DNA from: Zygnema cylindricum
Lineage: Eukaryota > Streptophyta > Zygnematophyceae > Zygnematales > Zygnemataceae
Assembly (NCBI GenBank): GCA_037447655.1
Contig: JBBHKE010002926.1
Location: forward strand, 1 to 64,000
DNA: 64,000 bases
Reading direction: 5' to 3'
Shown piece by piece: positions 22,701-35,209 of the stretch. A program made the translations under genes and the position numbers. Positions within the stretch are counted from its first letter, which is position 1; each line of letters begins with the position of its first letter. The notes under the pieces are model-generated. The model saw nothing but the letters and a program-made list of their open reading frames with translations. It had not been told where the DNA came from and ran no database searches.

Positions 22701-25700
22701 TAAATTTATGCAGGTGAGTGTTGATATCACTTTTGCAAGTTTTTATTGATTGAGTATCAAGTGATTTTTATGGGTAAGATATAGTATCTTGTGGTTTAGA
22801 AGACATCGGTTCATTTAAAATATTGTATCAAGTAATATATTGAGACAGTTATGTCTTTCCATTTCACGCGATTGATTCTTTCAGTAGTTGTTGTCACGAA
22901 AGGGAGAGTGCTAAATGGTGAAAATGAAGGCAAATAAACGTTTCAATCCACTATGTAAATTGGTTCTACAGCTCAAAAAATGAGTGTTGATATTTTTTTT
23001 TCAAGTTATGATTAGTTGAGCGTCAAGTGATTTTTTTGTCTTCCTAGTATTGAACGGTTTTCAAGAAACGAACTTCCGCTCCTATGTATGCGCAAACTTC
23101 GACCCCATTTTTTCCTTCGTACTCTAATAGTTTGTGATTTATATTCAATGATTGCAGGCTCAGGGAGTGGTCAGACCTTTGGCAGTTACCCCTTTGATAA
23201 CCTTTTTGTTAATCGCTCCCGTGAATTACCTCTTCATTTATGTTTTCAATCTTGGTTTTCGAGGGGCTGCCCTCGCAGTTTCATTCGGATACTGGGTCAA
23301 TTTCTTGGGACTTTTGGCCTTTTTAAGGTTCTCTCCTGGATTTGAAAGTACTTGGGGAGGTTGGTCTTTCCGAGCTTTTGAAAATTTGGGAGTTTTCATG
23401 CAACTCGCGGGACCTTCCTGGTGTATACTTTGCATGGAAAATGTGGCGTTCGAAGGGGTTGTTATTATTGGAGGATTGTTGCCTCAAGCGGAATTGGAGG
23501 TATGTAAATTGTAATTAGATATTTGAGTAATCGGGTACTTTGGGAATTTGTCTGATTAAGTAATTTGGTTTTTGGGTAAATAAGTGAATGGGTGAATGGG
23601 TGGTTCGGTTATTTGGTAACTGGGAAAATATATTATAGATTGACGTCACTTTATCAAGAGAGCATGTTTCTACAACAATGTCATGTGAAAGGAAAACGCA
23701 TTTCACGATACATATCATCTAATTTGTTTTACTTGAAACTCCTCTTTGTATATTTTTCTTCCATGATGGTGAAATATTTTATCACCATGTTTTGTACTCC
23801 GTTTTCGTTCCTCTGGCATTTCCATCCTCGTATAAGATGCAAGCAACTTAGACATCTATTGTTCTTTCCTCTCCCCTCGTCCTACATCTCCCTCTCTCTC
23901 TACCTCTCCCACTCCCTCATTCATTATTTTTTTCTTGGTTTATACTTTTTTTTGAGACCAGGTTGTTGCTCTCTCCATTTCTCTTGCTACTCTTTCCTTG
24001 ATGTGATTTCCTCTCTCCCTGCGACTAATAATTTTTATGACGGTATCCCTCCCCTCCTCCTCGTCCTCTCTCCCCACTGCGCTTTCCCTCTCCCTTTCCT
24101 CCACCCTCCCTCTCTTCATTTCCTCCTGTCCCCAGGTTTCTGTCCTCTCCATCTGCCTCACCACTTCCGTACTTCTCTACAATGTTCCCACCGGCCTATC
24201 AGCTGCTGCCTCCACACGTGTGGCCAATGAGATAGGGGCGGGACACTGGAGAGCCGCGAGAAGGAGCGCCTATGTGGCCTTTTTTCTCTCGTGCGTTATT
24301 GTGAGTACAAATTTCTTTTTCAATTTCTTCTTTTTTGTACTTATTATTGTATTTTTTTATAATATTCTTTTATTTATGTTGTTTTATTTACTTATCACTT
24401 TTCTGAATCTATTGTCACCTTTAGCCTCTCGTGTTTTATTGACATCTGCTATGCTATTTTTTCCCTGTCAATTTGTTATTTATATGATTGTATTTAGTTT
24501 TATAGTTGTATTTGTATGTACTGATATTTTTCTGATTATCGATTTATTTGTTTATATATTTATTTATTTATTTTTATTAGGGGTTTTATTTATGGAGAGG
24601 GGAGAGGGGAGAGGGGAGAGGGGAGAGGGAGAGGGAGACGGGAGAGGGGAGAGGGAGAGTTAGAGGAATAGTAAGGAGTTTGGAAGAGGAAAAGTGGAGA
24701 GGAGGAAGGTTGGGGTTGAGAGAGAAGCGAGAAAGAACAAGGAGAAGAAAGAGGGAGAATAAGGAGAGGGGGAGAGAAAAAGGTTATAGTATGGCTTGAG
24801 TTAAAATTTGTTTTTTGTTTTAAGTGGGTAAAGAATGTTTTTGTACTTTCTACTGCCATTCTAACTTTTTTTGGCTGTTTTCTGTCGTTTTGTTTTGACA
24901 TCCTATGTTTTCACTTTTATTTTTTTAAATCTGAAGTATTAATTTCTTCTATGTATTTTTCCAAAATGTGCCGATTTCTTTAGTCGTAAAGAAAAAAAAA
25001 AAAAAAAGAAAACGTTATGGAGATTTAGCTTGAAATTTTTAGGACTTCTCCATGGTTTATCTTTGTCATTTTTTTGTTTCATTTTTTATAATAAGACTAT
25101 GAAAGGTTTTTTCCTCTTTTTTTTGTTTTCTAGGGTCTATCATCGTCAATGTTTTCTTTTCTCGTGCGACATCAATGGGGTTATCTCTTCAGCGACAATT
25201 TGGAAGTCATTGACTACGTGGCTTCAATTTTTAAGATATCAATTGTTACAGTAAGTTTATCTATCCTTTTCTTGTTATGGTATAACAAATTGTATCCTAT
25301 TTTGAGACATTCTACTTTTCATGAACTAAAATAATGAATTTTTGAACCAGTAACCCAACCAACAACAACTAACTATATGTGATAAAGTATAAATTTCCAC
25401 TATATTTGTGATGCACAACGTTCATGACTTAAACTTGCCTACCTATGTTTGTTTTTGTTTAGGATAGTACATTGGTGTAATTGATCTATTTTTGTTTATC
25501 AGTATACTTTTTCCAGTTCGTTCTTACTTTTTCCAACTACATTTTCTTCTCGCAGTGTTTATTTGACTCTTTGAATGCGGTAATATGTGGAATTTTGAGA
25601 GGCGCCGGAAAACAATTTGTCGCAACAATTACCATTTCCGTTTCGTATTATATTATCGGAATTCCGATGGGAATTGGACTTGCGTTTCCGGGAAAGTTGG

Positions 25701-25903
25701 GTGCTACGGGATTGTGGATCGGATTAACTCTAGGATTGGTAATTCAAACTAGTACTATCACATTTTATTTGTTTCGGATCGACTGGAGAAATGTCCTTTC
25801 AAAAACACATGTTAAGTCGAACAACGGTGATGGTTATCGTGACAAGAAAGCGACATCTTTCGCAATGGAGGAAGAAGCGAGTGATAAACACAATTTTTGT
25901 TGA
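19708..25903 (+). CDS. MATE/DETOXIFICATION family efflux transporter
   Basis: Plant multidrug and toxic compound extrusion carrier, a multi-pass membrane protein expected to export organic solutes in exchange for H+ or Na+; substrate unknown. Seven exons: 19708-20347, 20763-20851, 22444-22713, 23158-23499, 24136-24300, 25134-25250, 25556-25903. All introns are GT-AG and phases agree, giving 656 residues without internal stops. Family marks: MFVGHLGKLEL at the start of exon 2, MDSFCGQAYGAK (about 250-260), GFRGAALAVSFGYW, and GLSAAASTRVANEIGAG (about 467-483). Plant MATEs are usually near 500 residues; the excess is a hydrophilic N-terminal exon with a Ser/Glu repeat (119-152) and a Lys-rich stretch. 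The true start may be an internal ATG such as 20191. A partial broken copy lies at 410-3280. The function is inferred from family, not from substrate data. Confidence 0.92.
20062..20166 (+). repeat. Coding (TCGGAA)n repeat: Ser/Glu-rich segment in the MATE N-terminus
   Basis: An imperfect TCGGAA hexamer array in frame encodes SESESESESGSESNSE and related residues. It is followed by a basic KLKKKKNIKKK stretch before the first membrane segment. It is a microsatellite and so likely length-variable; not a typical MATE feature. Confidence 0.9.
21590..22440 (+). repeat. Degenerate tandem repeat filling MATE intron 2
   Basis: Phrases of the type TTACAAATTCTGACATT, TTTTGTTATCAAAA and TTACTAGAGATGTT recur about every 70-80 bp, highly diverged. 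The last unit (TTTACAGCTTCTGACATTG, about 22400) runs up to the exon 3 acceptor at 22443. No exon is seen within it. Confidence 0.65.
24592..24790 (+). repeat. Purine-rich (GGGAGA) tract in MATE intron 5
   Basis: GAGAGGGGAGAGGGGAGA-type low complexity on the plus strand, within the intron 24301-25133. It is opposite in strand sense to the pyrimidine tract of intron 4. No coding role. Confidence 0.85.
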
Positions 25904-26261
25904 ACGATAATTTCTTAGTGCGTTTATTTTTTAGAGATCTATGTATCAAATAACGAAATGGAAAAAAATGGGAGCAGATAAGGTTTCAAAAGAAGTTGTG
26001 ACATTAATTAGGTTTTTGTCAGACGTAAATTCTGATTCTTTAGCTGGTACCTTGTTAGTGGATGCGTTATAACTTTTTTATTTTATTTTTTAGCGACGGT
26101 GTTTAAGGAAGATAAAATACCTCAACTCAATCATATGTGTCCATCCCCATCATATTGCAAAAATAAAAGTAGACTTAAAAATGGCAACTGTGAGCTATTG
26201 TTAGGTGTTTGGTCCGTTATGTGATTCAAATTTTAAATTCTGTTTAGTACTTCAAGTTTCT
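25904..26261. other. MATE 3' flank
   Basis: AT-rich sequence after the stop codon, presumably the 3' untranslated region. No distinct polyadenylation signal can be singled out, and no gene is seen. Confidence 0.5.
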
Positions 26262-26520
26262 TCATGCGAATCTACGGTCATCATTGTCAGTCTCAGCATG
26301 CAAATCTACGGTCGAGTCTCGGTTCGTCCTTATATGTATAGAAAGTTACTGTACTTCACGCAAATCTACGCTCGTCATTGTCATTCCCAACCTGCGAATC
26401 TACGGCCGTCAGTGTCAATCTCTGCATGCAAATCTACGGTCGTCATTGTCAGTTTCGGTTCGTCTTTATACGTGTAGAGTTTCTTCATGCGAATCTACGG
26501 TCGTGTTTTCAGTCTTGGTT
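26262..26520 (+). repeat. Degenerate tandem repeat around AATCTACGGTCGTCATTGTC
   Basis: The core GCGAATCTACGGTCGTCATT recurs about seven times at roughly 30-60 bp spacing, with a longer unit containing CGGTTCGTC-TTATA-GT-TAGA repeated at about 26320 and 26458. Open frames across it are artefacts. Confidence 0.75.
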
Positions 26521-26986
26521 CAGTGGTGAAAATCGAAAACTGGCGCGTGCAGACTTTGAGGGCGAATAAGTTCCAAGTCGACGTTTGCGTTTGCTACCTG
26601 ACGAACAATTTTGTCGTTTGCTTGAAAAACTGCCAAGTTTGCCGACGAAAGGTGGCACGTGCGAATTTTGTGTGTGAAAATTTTCAAAAATGTGTCCACT
26701 CCGCAAACCTAGATATAAATGATCAATAAATAAAAAAGGCATAAAAGGCATTTTAGATGTTTTGTTGTAGACGAAAAACAAAAAGAAAACGCTATTTGAA
26801 TAAAATGCGCTGAAGATTTTTTGAAGACCTTTGGTAGCATGCATGTGGAGGGAGCTTCAAGTTTGTAAAGTAGTCATGGAAACATGCCATTTTGCTTTCC
26901 GTACCATTAAGGCTAAAAGTAGTACATTACTAACAGACTGCTTTTGAAATTTAGATTTGATTTCGTTGTTGGGTAGACTCTTCTTA

Positions 26987-27933
26987 TGGTACGGCCCCAT
27001 GTAATTGTAACCTAGTGAACTTACTTTGTATTCTAGCAATGATTCTCCGTACACTGTTTTCCAGTGTCCCTAATGTGTAACAACGAAATTGTTCCAAGGC
27101 TGTGACAATTGTATACGTTGAGAATGCCTTTGACAATTGTGAGCGTCTACAAATTGTCTTGACACGCCTTATTTTTTGACACTTTTTGGAAAGTCGCAAG
27201 ACACATTGTATTTTTTGAAACTTTTTGGTATGTCGCGTGACATCGTAGACGTACAGCCTTCGAGCCATGGTTGAACAAGATGCTTTTGCGTTTGCCTCCC
27301 CTATCCAGTCGCCATGAACGGACATAGAATACTTGAGGCCCCTGCAAAATGAAAGCATTTCTTTTTTTGGGCGTGTTTGTTGAATTCTTCCCAGCGTGAC
27401 TTGGTTCACAAACATGGTGCCGCCCTCGGTGGATACCTGGTGCCGTGAAGTAGTGAAATTTGGAGTGAAGGAGAGGCAGGGTGAACAAGGTCAGAGAGGC
27501 GCGAGCTATAGTGGCGCCTTTGCAGATTTTTCATGTTCGTGAAATGGCATTGAAACCTTCAGACCCCGGCAAAAAAAAAGTCCATACAAGATGCAAGCGG
27601 ACATAGAGAAACAACCGAGTACTTTTTTTTTCGTCGGCAAAACTTAAGAAAAAATTTGACACGTGCAAATATGTTATTCTATTTGTGAAAGTGGTGTTAC
27701 TTTATTTGAAACACATTGCCAATTTGATTTAAAATAAGTTTGAAGATGACGTGACAGTGGGTCAAAAAAACACAAGACGACAACTTGTTGTACATCCTTA
27801 GTTCGAAGATAACGTAAATTGTACTCTACATTTTCACGATTTCTTTGTACGGTTCTACCTTTAACAGTATGGCACTAAGTTTTTGAGGAAAACGACAAAA
27901 AAAAACCTTTACTTAGCCACATGGGGCCGTACC
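26987..27933. mobile_element. Complete GTAC-rich Harbinger-like DNA transposon (947 bp)
   Basis: Flanked by TTA (26984-26986 and 27934-27936), with inverted termini TGGTACGGCCCCATGT and the complement of ACATGGGGCCGTACCC. It defines the ends of the family seen in fragments at 1-185, 13684, 18555, 19240 and 28360. The 3-bp TTA duplication supports PIF/Harbinger. No transposase motif is found in its short frames, so it is non-autonomous. Confidence 0.75.
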
Positions 27934-27936
27934 CTT

Positions 27937-28558
27937 ACATTTTGGGTTGATATCAAAGATTCCACTTGGTCGATACGAAATTTCTCTTACATTTTTTGCA
28001 AGAACTAGTGACGAATTTGAAAAGTCTTACTACCAGACAAGCTTTAGCTCATATTCTACAGCAAGAAATATGGCATATTTCCATGATGACTTAAAAAGCT
28101 TGTTGTCCACACATATTATTATTTTCAAAAGCGTACATGTACACCACCCATCGCTTTTAGCGTTAAGGATTTATCAGTGTTAATGCGAAATTAGAATTAA
28201 CAATACTAATTTAGTTCAAGGAGATGTCAGATTTTAGTTCACGTCCATCAGTAATATGAAATGAAAGAGCTCTAAAAAAAAACGTTATGACTACCTTTGG
28301 GCGTAGTTTGATTGTAGGTTGAGTGAGAAAAGGCGAAAAAAAAAAATAAGGAGACCATGTCGGAAAGTCACAAAACCTTAAACATCTACAATGTCACAAA
28401 AAGCTAGATTTCTACAACCATCGCTATTTTTGTTGAGGTAACCAATTGTCACAAGTTATGTAGTAATCAACAACCATCACATGTTGTACCCACGTCTACC
28501 ATCTTCGCGTTTCAAAGTAAGGATTTCATTTTCCCACATTGGAAAGTTCGGTAAAGTA
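27937..28558. other. Unassigned sequence and DNA transposon fragment
   Basis: 27937-28360 has no recognisable gene. From about 28370 the GTAC-rich family resumes (ATCTACAATGTCACAAAAA, CAACCATCACATGTTGTACC, CACGTCTACCATC) and continues across the MITE at 28559-28775 to about 28860. Confidence 0.45.
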
Positions 28559-28775
28559 CACCTAGTATCGCTATTAGTCTAACGGGTTTTTTCGCCACCC
28601 AAATCATCTTTTCTTCGTGCACACTTAGCGGATTGTTCATCCGACGGTTGCGATTGAAATACAAGATTCTCATGCTCCCATTGGCGGTCTTTAATAGAAA
28701 ATTAAACAAGTGTGCGGGGAGAAAACATGATTTAAGTGACCAAAAAAACCTTTGCACTAATAGCGATACACGGTG
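28559..28775. mobile_element. TA-flanked MITE (217 bp), copy 1
   Basis: Flanked by TA (28557-28558 and 28776-28777). Termini CACCTAGTATCGCTATTAG and the complement of CTAATAGCGATACACGGTG. The long inverted arms include TTTTTTCGCCAC and the CACACTTAGCGGATT block. It is inserted into a GTAC-rich DNA transposon copy; the empty site is recognisable near 97-115. The TA duplication suggests Tc1/mariner-type mobilisation. Confidence 0.85.
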
Positions 28776-28859
28776 TAGTACGGAGAATATTCACTAAAAG
28801 TTCCACTTCAAACATCGATTACATGGGCATACCCTCTTACTGATGAATGTACATTTGCA

Positions 28860-30286
28860 TCACTTTTTGCGTATCTAAGCTATTTTAGGGTTACGATTTA
28901 CTACATCCCACACAAGAGTTGATAATTACACAACGCAAAATACATGAACGAGAACAAGACGACGAAATAAAAATAACCATACATAAGTCCTTCGACAAAA
29001 AGCCTAAGAAACCCTGGAAAACCCTAAATATCACCATAGCGAAGCAATACCACATGGCTTGACTCAAAAATACCGCATGAATAACTTGGGCTCGTTCCAA
29101 AATGAAAAAGGTTCTCTTTCCCTAACAAGAAAAAAAATTCCCAGTTCAATTGCGTCCAAGAAGTAAAATATTTGCACAACTTTGTAAGGTACTACATATA
29201 AATAAGGGATGTGGAAATGTTTAAAACTATCCTCAAGATGTTTTTCAACTATTTATTGTAAGGATTTTGTCCCACAAAAAGTTAAATCAGATAAAAGCTA
29301 CAAGTACCACCCGTAAAAACTGCAGACTAAAGTTAACGTAATTGCTATGCTGATCATCTACAATTCACTAGTTTTTTATGGTAAATATAAAAAAAGTTAA
29401 AGTAATAGACAGACAATCGATAGGAAAACCCTGAAGTTATGAACAAGAAATAATTATATACCTGAAGGACGAAATGGAAAGAAGACATTCAGTACATTCT
29501 ACCTATTATAATGATATATAATGCAAAACTACTGCTATTGGTTGCAAGTACTTTGGTGTTATTAGCAGCAATAGGAATTGCTCATGAATTAAGAGGGAAA
29601 ATTAAAATCAATGTCGTCTTTTATTCCACCTTTGTATCGTGGATGATTATAATATAATTGCTAAATAATTAGTCTTTACTGATCCATACCGTATAAATAT
29701 CGCAAGAGTTGTGCACTGAAGCCCCACCAAGTTCCCACCATGGTAACTTTCGACCGGTCCAAAATTATACAAAGTTAAGGAGCCAGTAAATACTTGTGAA
29801 CGTCGTAAAACAATACATGGTCGATAAACATTACGTACTACTGTCCTTTGAAAAGTACGGTGCTGTACTTGACAGCAAAGGGGTAAAATTTTTGGTGGCT
29901 GCCCGTTTGCGACCACGGAAAACTGGAAAACTGTCTATCACCTGAGAGAAGCCAATATAGGTAACAAATGAGAATACGAAACTGTACCTCCAGTTTAGGA
30001 ATAATAAAAAGTAAGAAGACCCTTAACCTCAGAAACCGCCTTTATGATATCTCATCCTTGAACCTCGATTTCTCGAATAAAACAAACGGCTTACGCCATC
30101 ACCTCTTAATTTCAGCAAACCTAAATCGTCGTACAACGTAGGGTTAGTTTCCGTGGACGATTTACGGTAACCAAATCTAGTAAATGCAAAACACAGAAAA
30201 AAACAGAAAGCTTTCATTTTTTTCTTTTTTTTCCCAGCACCACATTATACACCGCAAATAAATTAAACACATATCTGTGAGTTTTA
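28860..30286. other. Phospholipase D 3' flank and intergenic sequence
   Basis: AT-rich sequence downstream of the minus-strand phospholipase D stop at 30287. The first few hundred bases are presumably its 3' untranslated region. Minus-strand frames at 28891, 29647 and 30029 have no recognisable motif. No repeat boundary was found. Confidence 0.4.
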
Positions 30287-33200
30287 TCATGTCGTCAGAA
30301 TATCTGGTATCATGTCTTGTCTCCTTCCAAAGATAGGTGAATCAGTGTCTGGAAAGTTCTCCTGCCCCGGCAATGGACCAACCTTTCCATCTTGTCCAAC
30401 TGCAATGGGGTATGACATCAAGTGCCCCGCAAGGTCTCTAATTTCGCTTCCACTAAAGGTCGCCCAATTGTGATCCCCGATTTTATTGAGTGCTCGTACA
30501 CAAGCCAGTGACTCCGGTTCCCAAAAAACCCTGTCAAGAATGCCGGTATGTTCAGCCCAAAGGGACATTCGGAAGCCATGGATTTGACCTCTAGGCCTTC
30601 CGTAACGACTTGTCGCACTTATGTAACGAGGTTGGTAAGCGGCCATACATATTTCTGTGTCTAGAGAACCGTCCATGGACCTTTGATTGATATTTGCGGA
30701 ACCGATAATCACGAATTCGTCGTCCACTGCCCACACAATCCCACAGAAAACACAACTCGAAACGAACAATTAGAATAAAAACAATCGAGTGATGGCGGTT
30801 TCTGGTAAAACATTTGGATGGTACGCACAGTCAATTTTAAACAATTCCCGAAGGTTTTGGATGAATGTGGATGATTCCTCTTACAATCTGTAAAAAAACG
30901 GCGACTTGATGGCGGTTTCACACGAGCTTCTGTCTCTGTTTCCGGTTAAAGACTTGAATGTCAAATACGGTCAGCATTCCCTAATGTTTTTCACAGATCC
31001 GAATGATTCGGGACGATTTTGCCAGAATTTCACAAGTTTTACAGAAAAAACGTCTTGTGCGTCTTTAAGGTTGTAATTTTTCCGTTTTCCAAACAAAGGC
31101 ACCAGGAACAGAGATGTTTCCACGAGCCCATTGTGATTGCCTTCATTCAAACACAAACTTTTAATTCTCTCCGATTTTCTATAAACTAACCAGCCAGATG
31201 CAGCAAATGTGACGACTCAAGTGACAAAAAACCGTATAGATAATAAACTTACTGTGGATGGATAAATAGTATACTCCACCCTAAATTGGCTTTTGTCTGT
31301 GTCATTGCGATTCAAAATCCACGTGGTCCATACTATATGATGTGTGCATTGCAGAAAAATGATATGTGAAATTGGTGTGGTCAAAATTTTAGTTACCACA
31401 GAAAGTGACTATAACTCAGAATTAACAGAACAAAGCAACAAAAAAAAGAAAAAAACCAGCATACCTATCATAAGTTTCGAGTGGATGTAAATCATAAATC
31501 GTCGATTGATTTGAGCTCTAGCATACTGCGAACCGGCTGGTGGGTTTTCATACGGCTTATACTCGCCAGGTTGTTCGGTTTCCCTTTGTCCGAGACAAAA
31601 GAAACTGAGATAATCCTTCGGATGCTCGAAATGTCTCCCCTGTTTTCTTAAAGCTTCGGCAATCAAACCGTACATCATCGCCTTAGTTTTTGCTTCCCAA
31701 TGTAAAATTTCTTGGGTCGATGCCGCGCTAACAATTCCATCCGGATACAAAGGGATAGCAATATAAGCGACGAACCTCTCTCCAGCCTCTATTTTTTTGC
31801 AGATTTTTAATGCAATTTCTACAGGAATGAGCTGCACACAGCCTGCTTTTTGATCATCGTCCCACATGTGGCAACTGCCCAGAAAATATTGATTTTCAAT
31901 GTATATGAAATTTTTTGCCCTACGGATAGCCTGAATATAACCGTCCTGTGCACTTCTGTCCACTGTGTTTCCTTTCCCACTGATCAGCCCCATTAGAAAC
32001 TGTTCTTGAAGACTTGTTGGAAACCCTGAGATCGATCCGGTGTCAATGGATCGGAGAATCTGAACATTCCACGATTCAGGATCGAATTCGTCGATGACAG
32101 CTGTCGCAGGTTCAATATCTCCTCGAAGGGAAGTATTTACTAAAAGATGTTCTTTTCTAAGCCCAGCCTGTTTCCTCCACCTCTGTTCAAAATTATCCAG
32201 AACATCCCAGGCAGCCGGTCCTTCCACTTTAGAATGGATATCATGCCATGGCTCCCTAGGTCCTCCCTTTTTGATATCTGCTCCTTCGATACTGCTCTGT
32301 AAGAAGTCAGTGGAATGGTAACTATTCAAGGTTCGAAAGAGATGGTGTCCTTGATTGTCATATCGGCCGTTGCAGAGATCGATTCCTCCGACAAACGCAG
32401 TCAGACGACGCCGGTAGAAACCGCCGGGAATCCCAGAATCCAAAACAACTGTTTTTTGATGATGTGTGAACATTCCTCCGATCTGTTAACATACATCAGA
32501 AAAAAAAAAAAAAAAATCATCGTCGATATTTGTGACTATGTTACTCGAGTAAAGAGCCATAATACCATCTACAGTTCAGTTAATTTATAATTTTTACGAA
32601 CGGAAAACAATGGTGAATCACAGCAAGAAAAACCTATCAGCATTTCCAGTCCCCTTCAGCCTCCGGAAATTTGAAACACATCTTATTGGGTTCCAGACAG
32701 TAACAATTTGTTTGCTTTTTTCATATAACACTTCGAGTACCATCACAGAAATGCTGGGTAATTAATATTGCTCGACTGTAGGAAACAGTCAATCGCCATT
32801 TCATATGCAATAAACATTTATTGAAGAAAAGTAACCAACCTGGACTCCTCGGAACCAAGAAAGACTTTCGTGTGGATTCCTCGGACAAAGGACACAATGG
32901 ACTCGCGAGCCTTCAAAGAACTTTCTTGTTTCTTCGTCTCGGGTTGCCATTATTCCATCCCTCATAAAACTGTCATGCAAACTTGTTTTGTCATCCCAAA
33001 TGAGGAGAAGAACTGCCACTCCCTCTTCCGCTTTCCTTTTAAGAAGCTCCCCAAGAGTTACATTATCGACTTGTCTATCTGGGTCCCTTATGAGTGTTAC
33101 TTTGTCGTAAACAGACCACCCAGCAATGTAGATAAAATGCTTCGCATGTTGTAACGCAAAGCAAACTTCTTCAAAGTATTTTTTCGGCTTGTAGATTTGA

Positions 33201-35209
33201 CCTCCTTCAAGTTCAATTCGGGGAAGATGACCATCCTGAACATGAGCGTCCTGATACAAGTGAACACGACAGCCTTGTTTTGAAGAGAAAAAAACGTGTT
33301 GGAGATCTGGAGGGTAAAGAGATCCGTCTCCCACTCCTTGTCCAAAAGCCGGATCTATCTCAGCTTGAAAAAACTCCATCCTAAACTTAATTGATGCATT
33401 ATGGACTTGTCTCCCAGCGTCATCTCTAATTTCATACCAACCCATTACCGGGTTTCCGGAGAGGAGCTCTTCCACGGGAATATAAACCTTTCCGATTGTA
33501 CGAGCTCCCACATTTTGTTTGTCTTTCACTGTCAAAACCACTGAAGTCACGTTGTGGGCACAATAAATTATGAAGCTCTCGTCCCATTTCGGATTGATGG
33601 TCCCACTTGTGACAGCTGTCCTGCGAACCCGAGCTGTGTGGAGATTGACAGTGACATAACAGTCAGAGTGCTCCTTATACAATCCTGCAACTCTCTCCAC
33701 GCTTTCAAATGCCTGACAGATGCCCAAAACAACACAAAAAGGAAAAAAAAATGCAATGTGGTTATAAGTACAGACGTATTATCTGAGAAAGTACACCGTG
33801 ATCACTATTAGTGGTAATGTTTTTTTCTCCGCTTAAAACATCTTTTTTCCGCGCACACATGTCTGATTTTCGGTGGGATACGGCCAATCGGAAGGTGAGA
33901 ATCTTACCTTTCAATCGCATCCGTCGGATTAACAATCTCACGACTGTGCTAGGAGAAAAGATGTTTTAAGTTGTAAAATAAACATTAACACTAATAGTGA
34001 TACACGGTGTAGTCTGGAGAAATCTTAACTGGAGACGATAGTTGACACCCTGTCAGAATCATCATAGTTTCCCCATCAGGAAACAATGTAGCACCAACTA
34101 CATTTTTCACTTATGTGAAAAGCATACCACAGGACTTTTAAAACCAACCAGAAAGTGCAACGAACCAAACAAAGCTCCCTTTTAGAGAAGTTTGAGAGAA
34201 ACCGGAGCAGTATTGGCCTCCATTAACTCAAAAACGAAAGAAAAAAGAAAACAAAAAGGAACTTAGCAACAACATAGACAGCCTACCACTTGATATTCGC
34301 ATTCGCGAATTACACCGTATCGTCAATTGCTACTAGCGTATGTAAAACTAATTTGGTGCCGGTTTTTTTTTATCCCTGAACGTAATATAGCGCTAATCAT
34401 ACGGATTTTTTTTCTCTTCGGGCTCATTTAGTAAGCGGTTAAAAAATCGTCAACGTCGCCCGGACTTCAATCAGAATTAATAACACTAAAATAAAAATCG
34501 TGCTATATATTTGTCACGCTATATATTTGATAGAGCTAATAGCGATTCACGGTGTAGTTTAACAAAATTCTTGTGAATGATTTCCACATGCATTTTAACT
34601 TGTTGAATCCTGTTTCCTTCATGCCGATGGTCTTCTTTTGAGTCAATGTAATTTCAGAGACATAATTTGTGAGTTAGGTCAGCTGTGTGTGTTCATTAAG
34701 CAAAATAACAACACAAGACTATCGGCATTTTCAATCTTGTATAATGAGACACAAGATTAGGGTTTATACAACCAGAAATATAATTGACCCATTTATATAT
34801 CGATAAACAAATCAAACACATAATTTGACGTGAAATATTAATCAAATTAGGTGAAGTCGTGCATCCATTCATGGTATTACTGCTTTCCTTTATCTGAGCT
34901 AAAAAAAGAAAAAATAGAGAAGAGGGGATTTTTTTCTCAAATAAACATATGAGGATTTTATTGACACAGTGGAAAGCTACCCTGACTTTATTACGCGCAT
35001 AGCGAATCCTGTCAAATTTGACCTTTTTTTAACACTTTGTCCTCTCGAAATCTCCTTCAGAAAACCTCCTCTAGGATTTTCACACTCACCCCTTTCAAAA
35101 ACCCTTCAAGGTTTTTGGAAATAGGCTTGTCACTGATACAGTTTACAGCCTCCTTAATAGTCACATGAAGAGCGCCATAAAGAAGACGAGGCGTGCCTAA
35201 AAGAGCCAT
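30287..35209 (-). CDS. PLD: Phospholipase D, alpha type (C2-PLD)
   Basis: Hydrolyses membrane phospholipids such as phosphatidylcholine to phosphatidic acid and a free head group; in plants it acts in membrane remodelling and stress signalling. Four coding exons on the minus strand: 35209-35090, 33712-32840, 32482-31465, 30726-30287. GT-AG introns and matching phases give 816 residues, against about 810 for plant PLD alpha. The N-terminal C2 domain (about 5-155) starts LLYGALHVTI and includes NPKWDESFIIYCAH. The two catalytic HxKxxxxD motifs are HQKTVVLD (339-346) and HSKLMIVD (665-672, split by intron 3), followed by GSANINQRSMDG. YIENQYFLGS is present, and the C-terminus is DILTT. All key residues are present, so it is probably functional. 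The short first exon (40 codons) was placed by homology and a GTGAGT donor. Confidence 0.94.
33794..34009. mobile_element. TA-flanked MITE, copy 2, in phospholipase D intron 1
   Basis: Flanked by TA (33792-33793 and 34010-34011), with inverted termini CACCGTGATCACTATTAG and the complement of CTAATAGTGATACACGGTG. It is 216 bp, the same length class and internal plan as 28559-28775 and 37233-37449. Confidence 0.88.
34313..34554. mobile_element. TA-flanked MITE, copy 3, in phospholipase D intron 1
   Basis: Flanked by TA (34311-34312 and 34555-34556). Termini CACCGTATCGTCAATTGCTA and the complement of CTAATAGCGATTCACGGTG. It is 242 bp; the interior is diverged from the 217-bp group (it has a TTTCTCTTCGGGCTCATTTA block), so it may be a subfamily. 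Confidence 0.75.

Noticed and set aside
33727-33727. MGICQ as the phospholipase D start
   Set aside because: Those residues come from intron sequence ending in a CAG acceptor at 33713. An upstream exon at 35209-35090 supplies the missing start of the C2 domain in phase.
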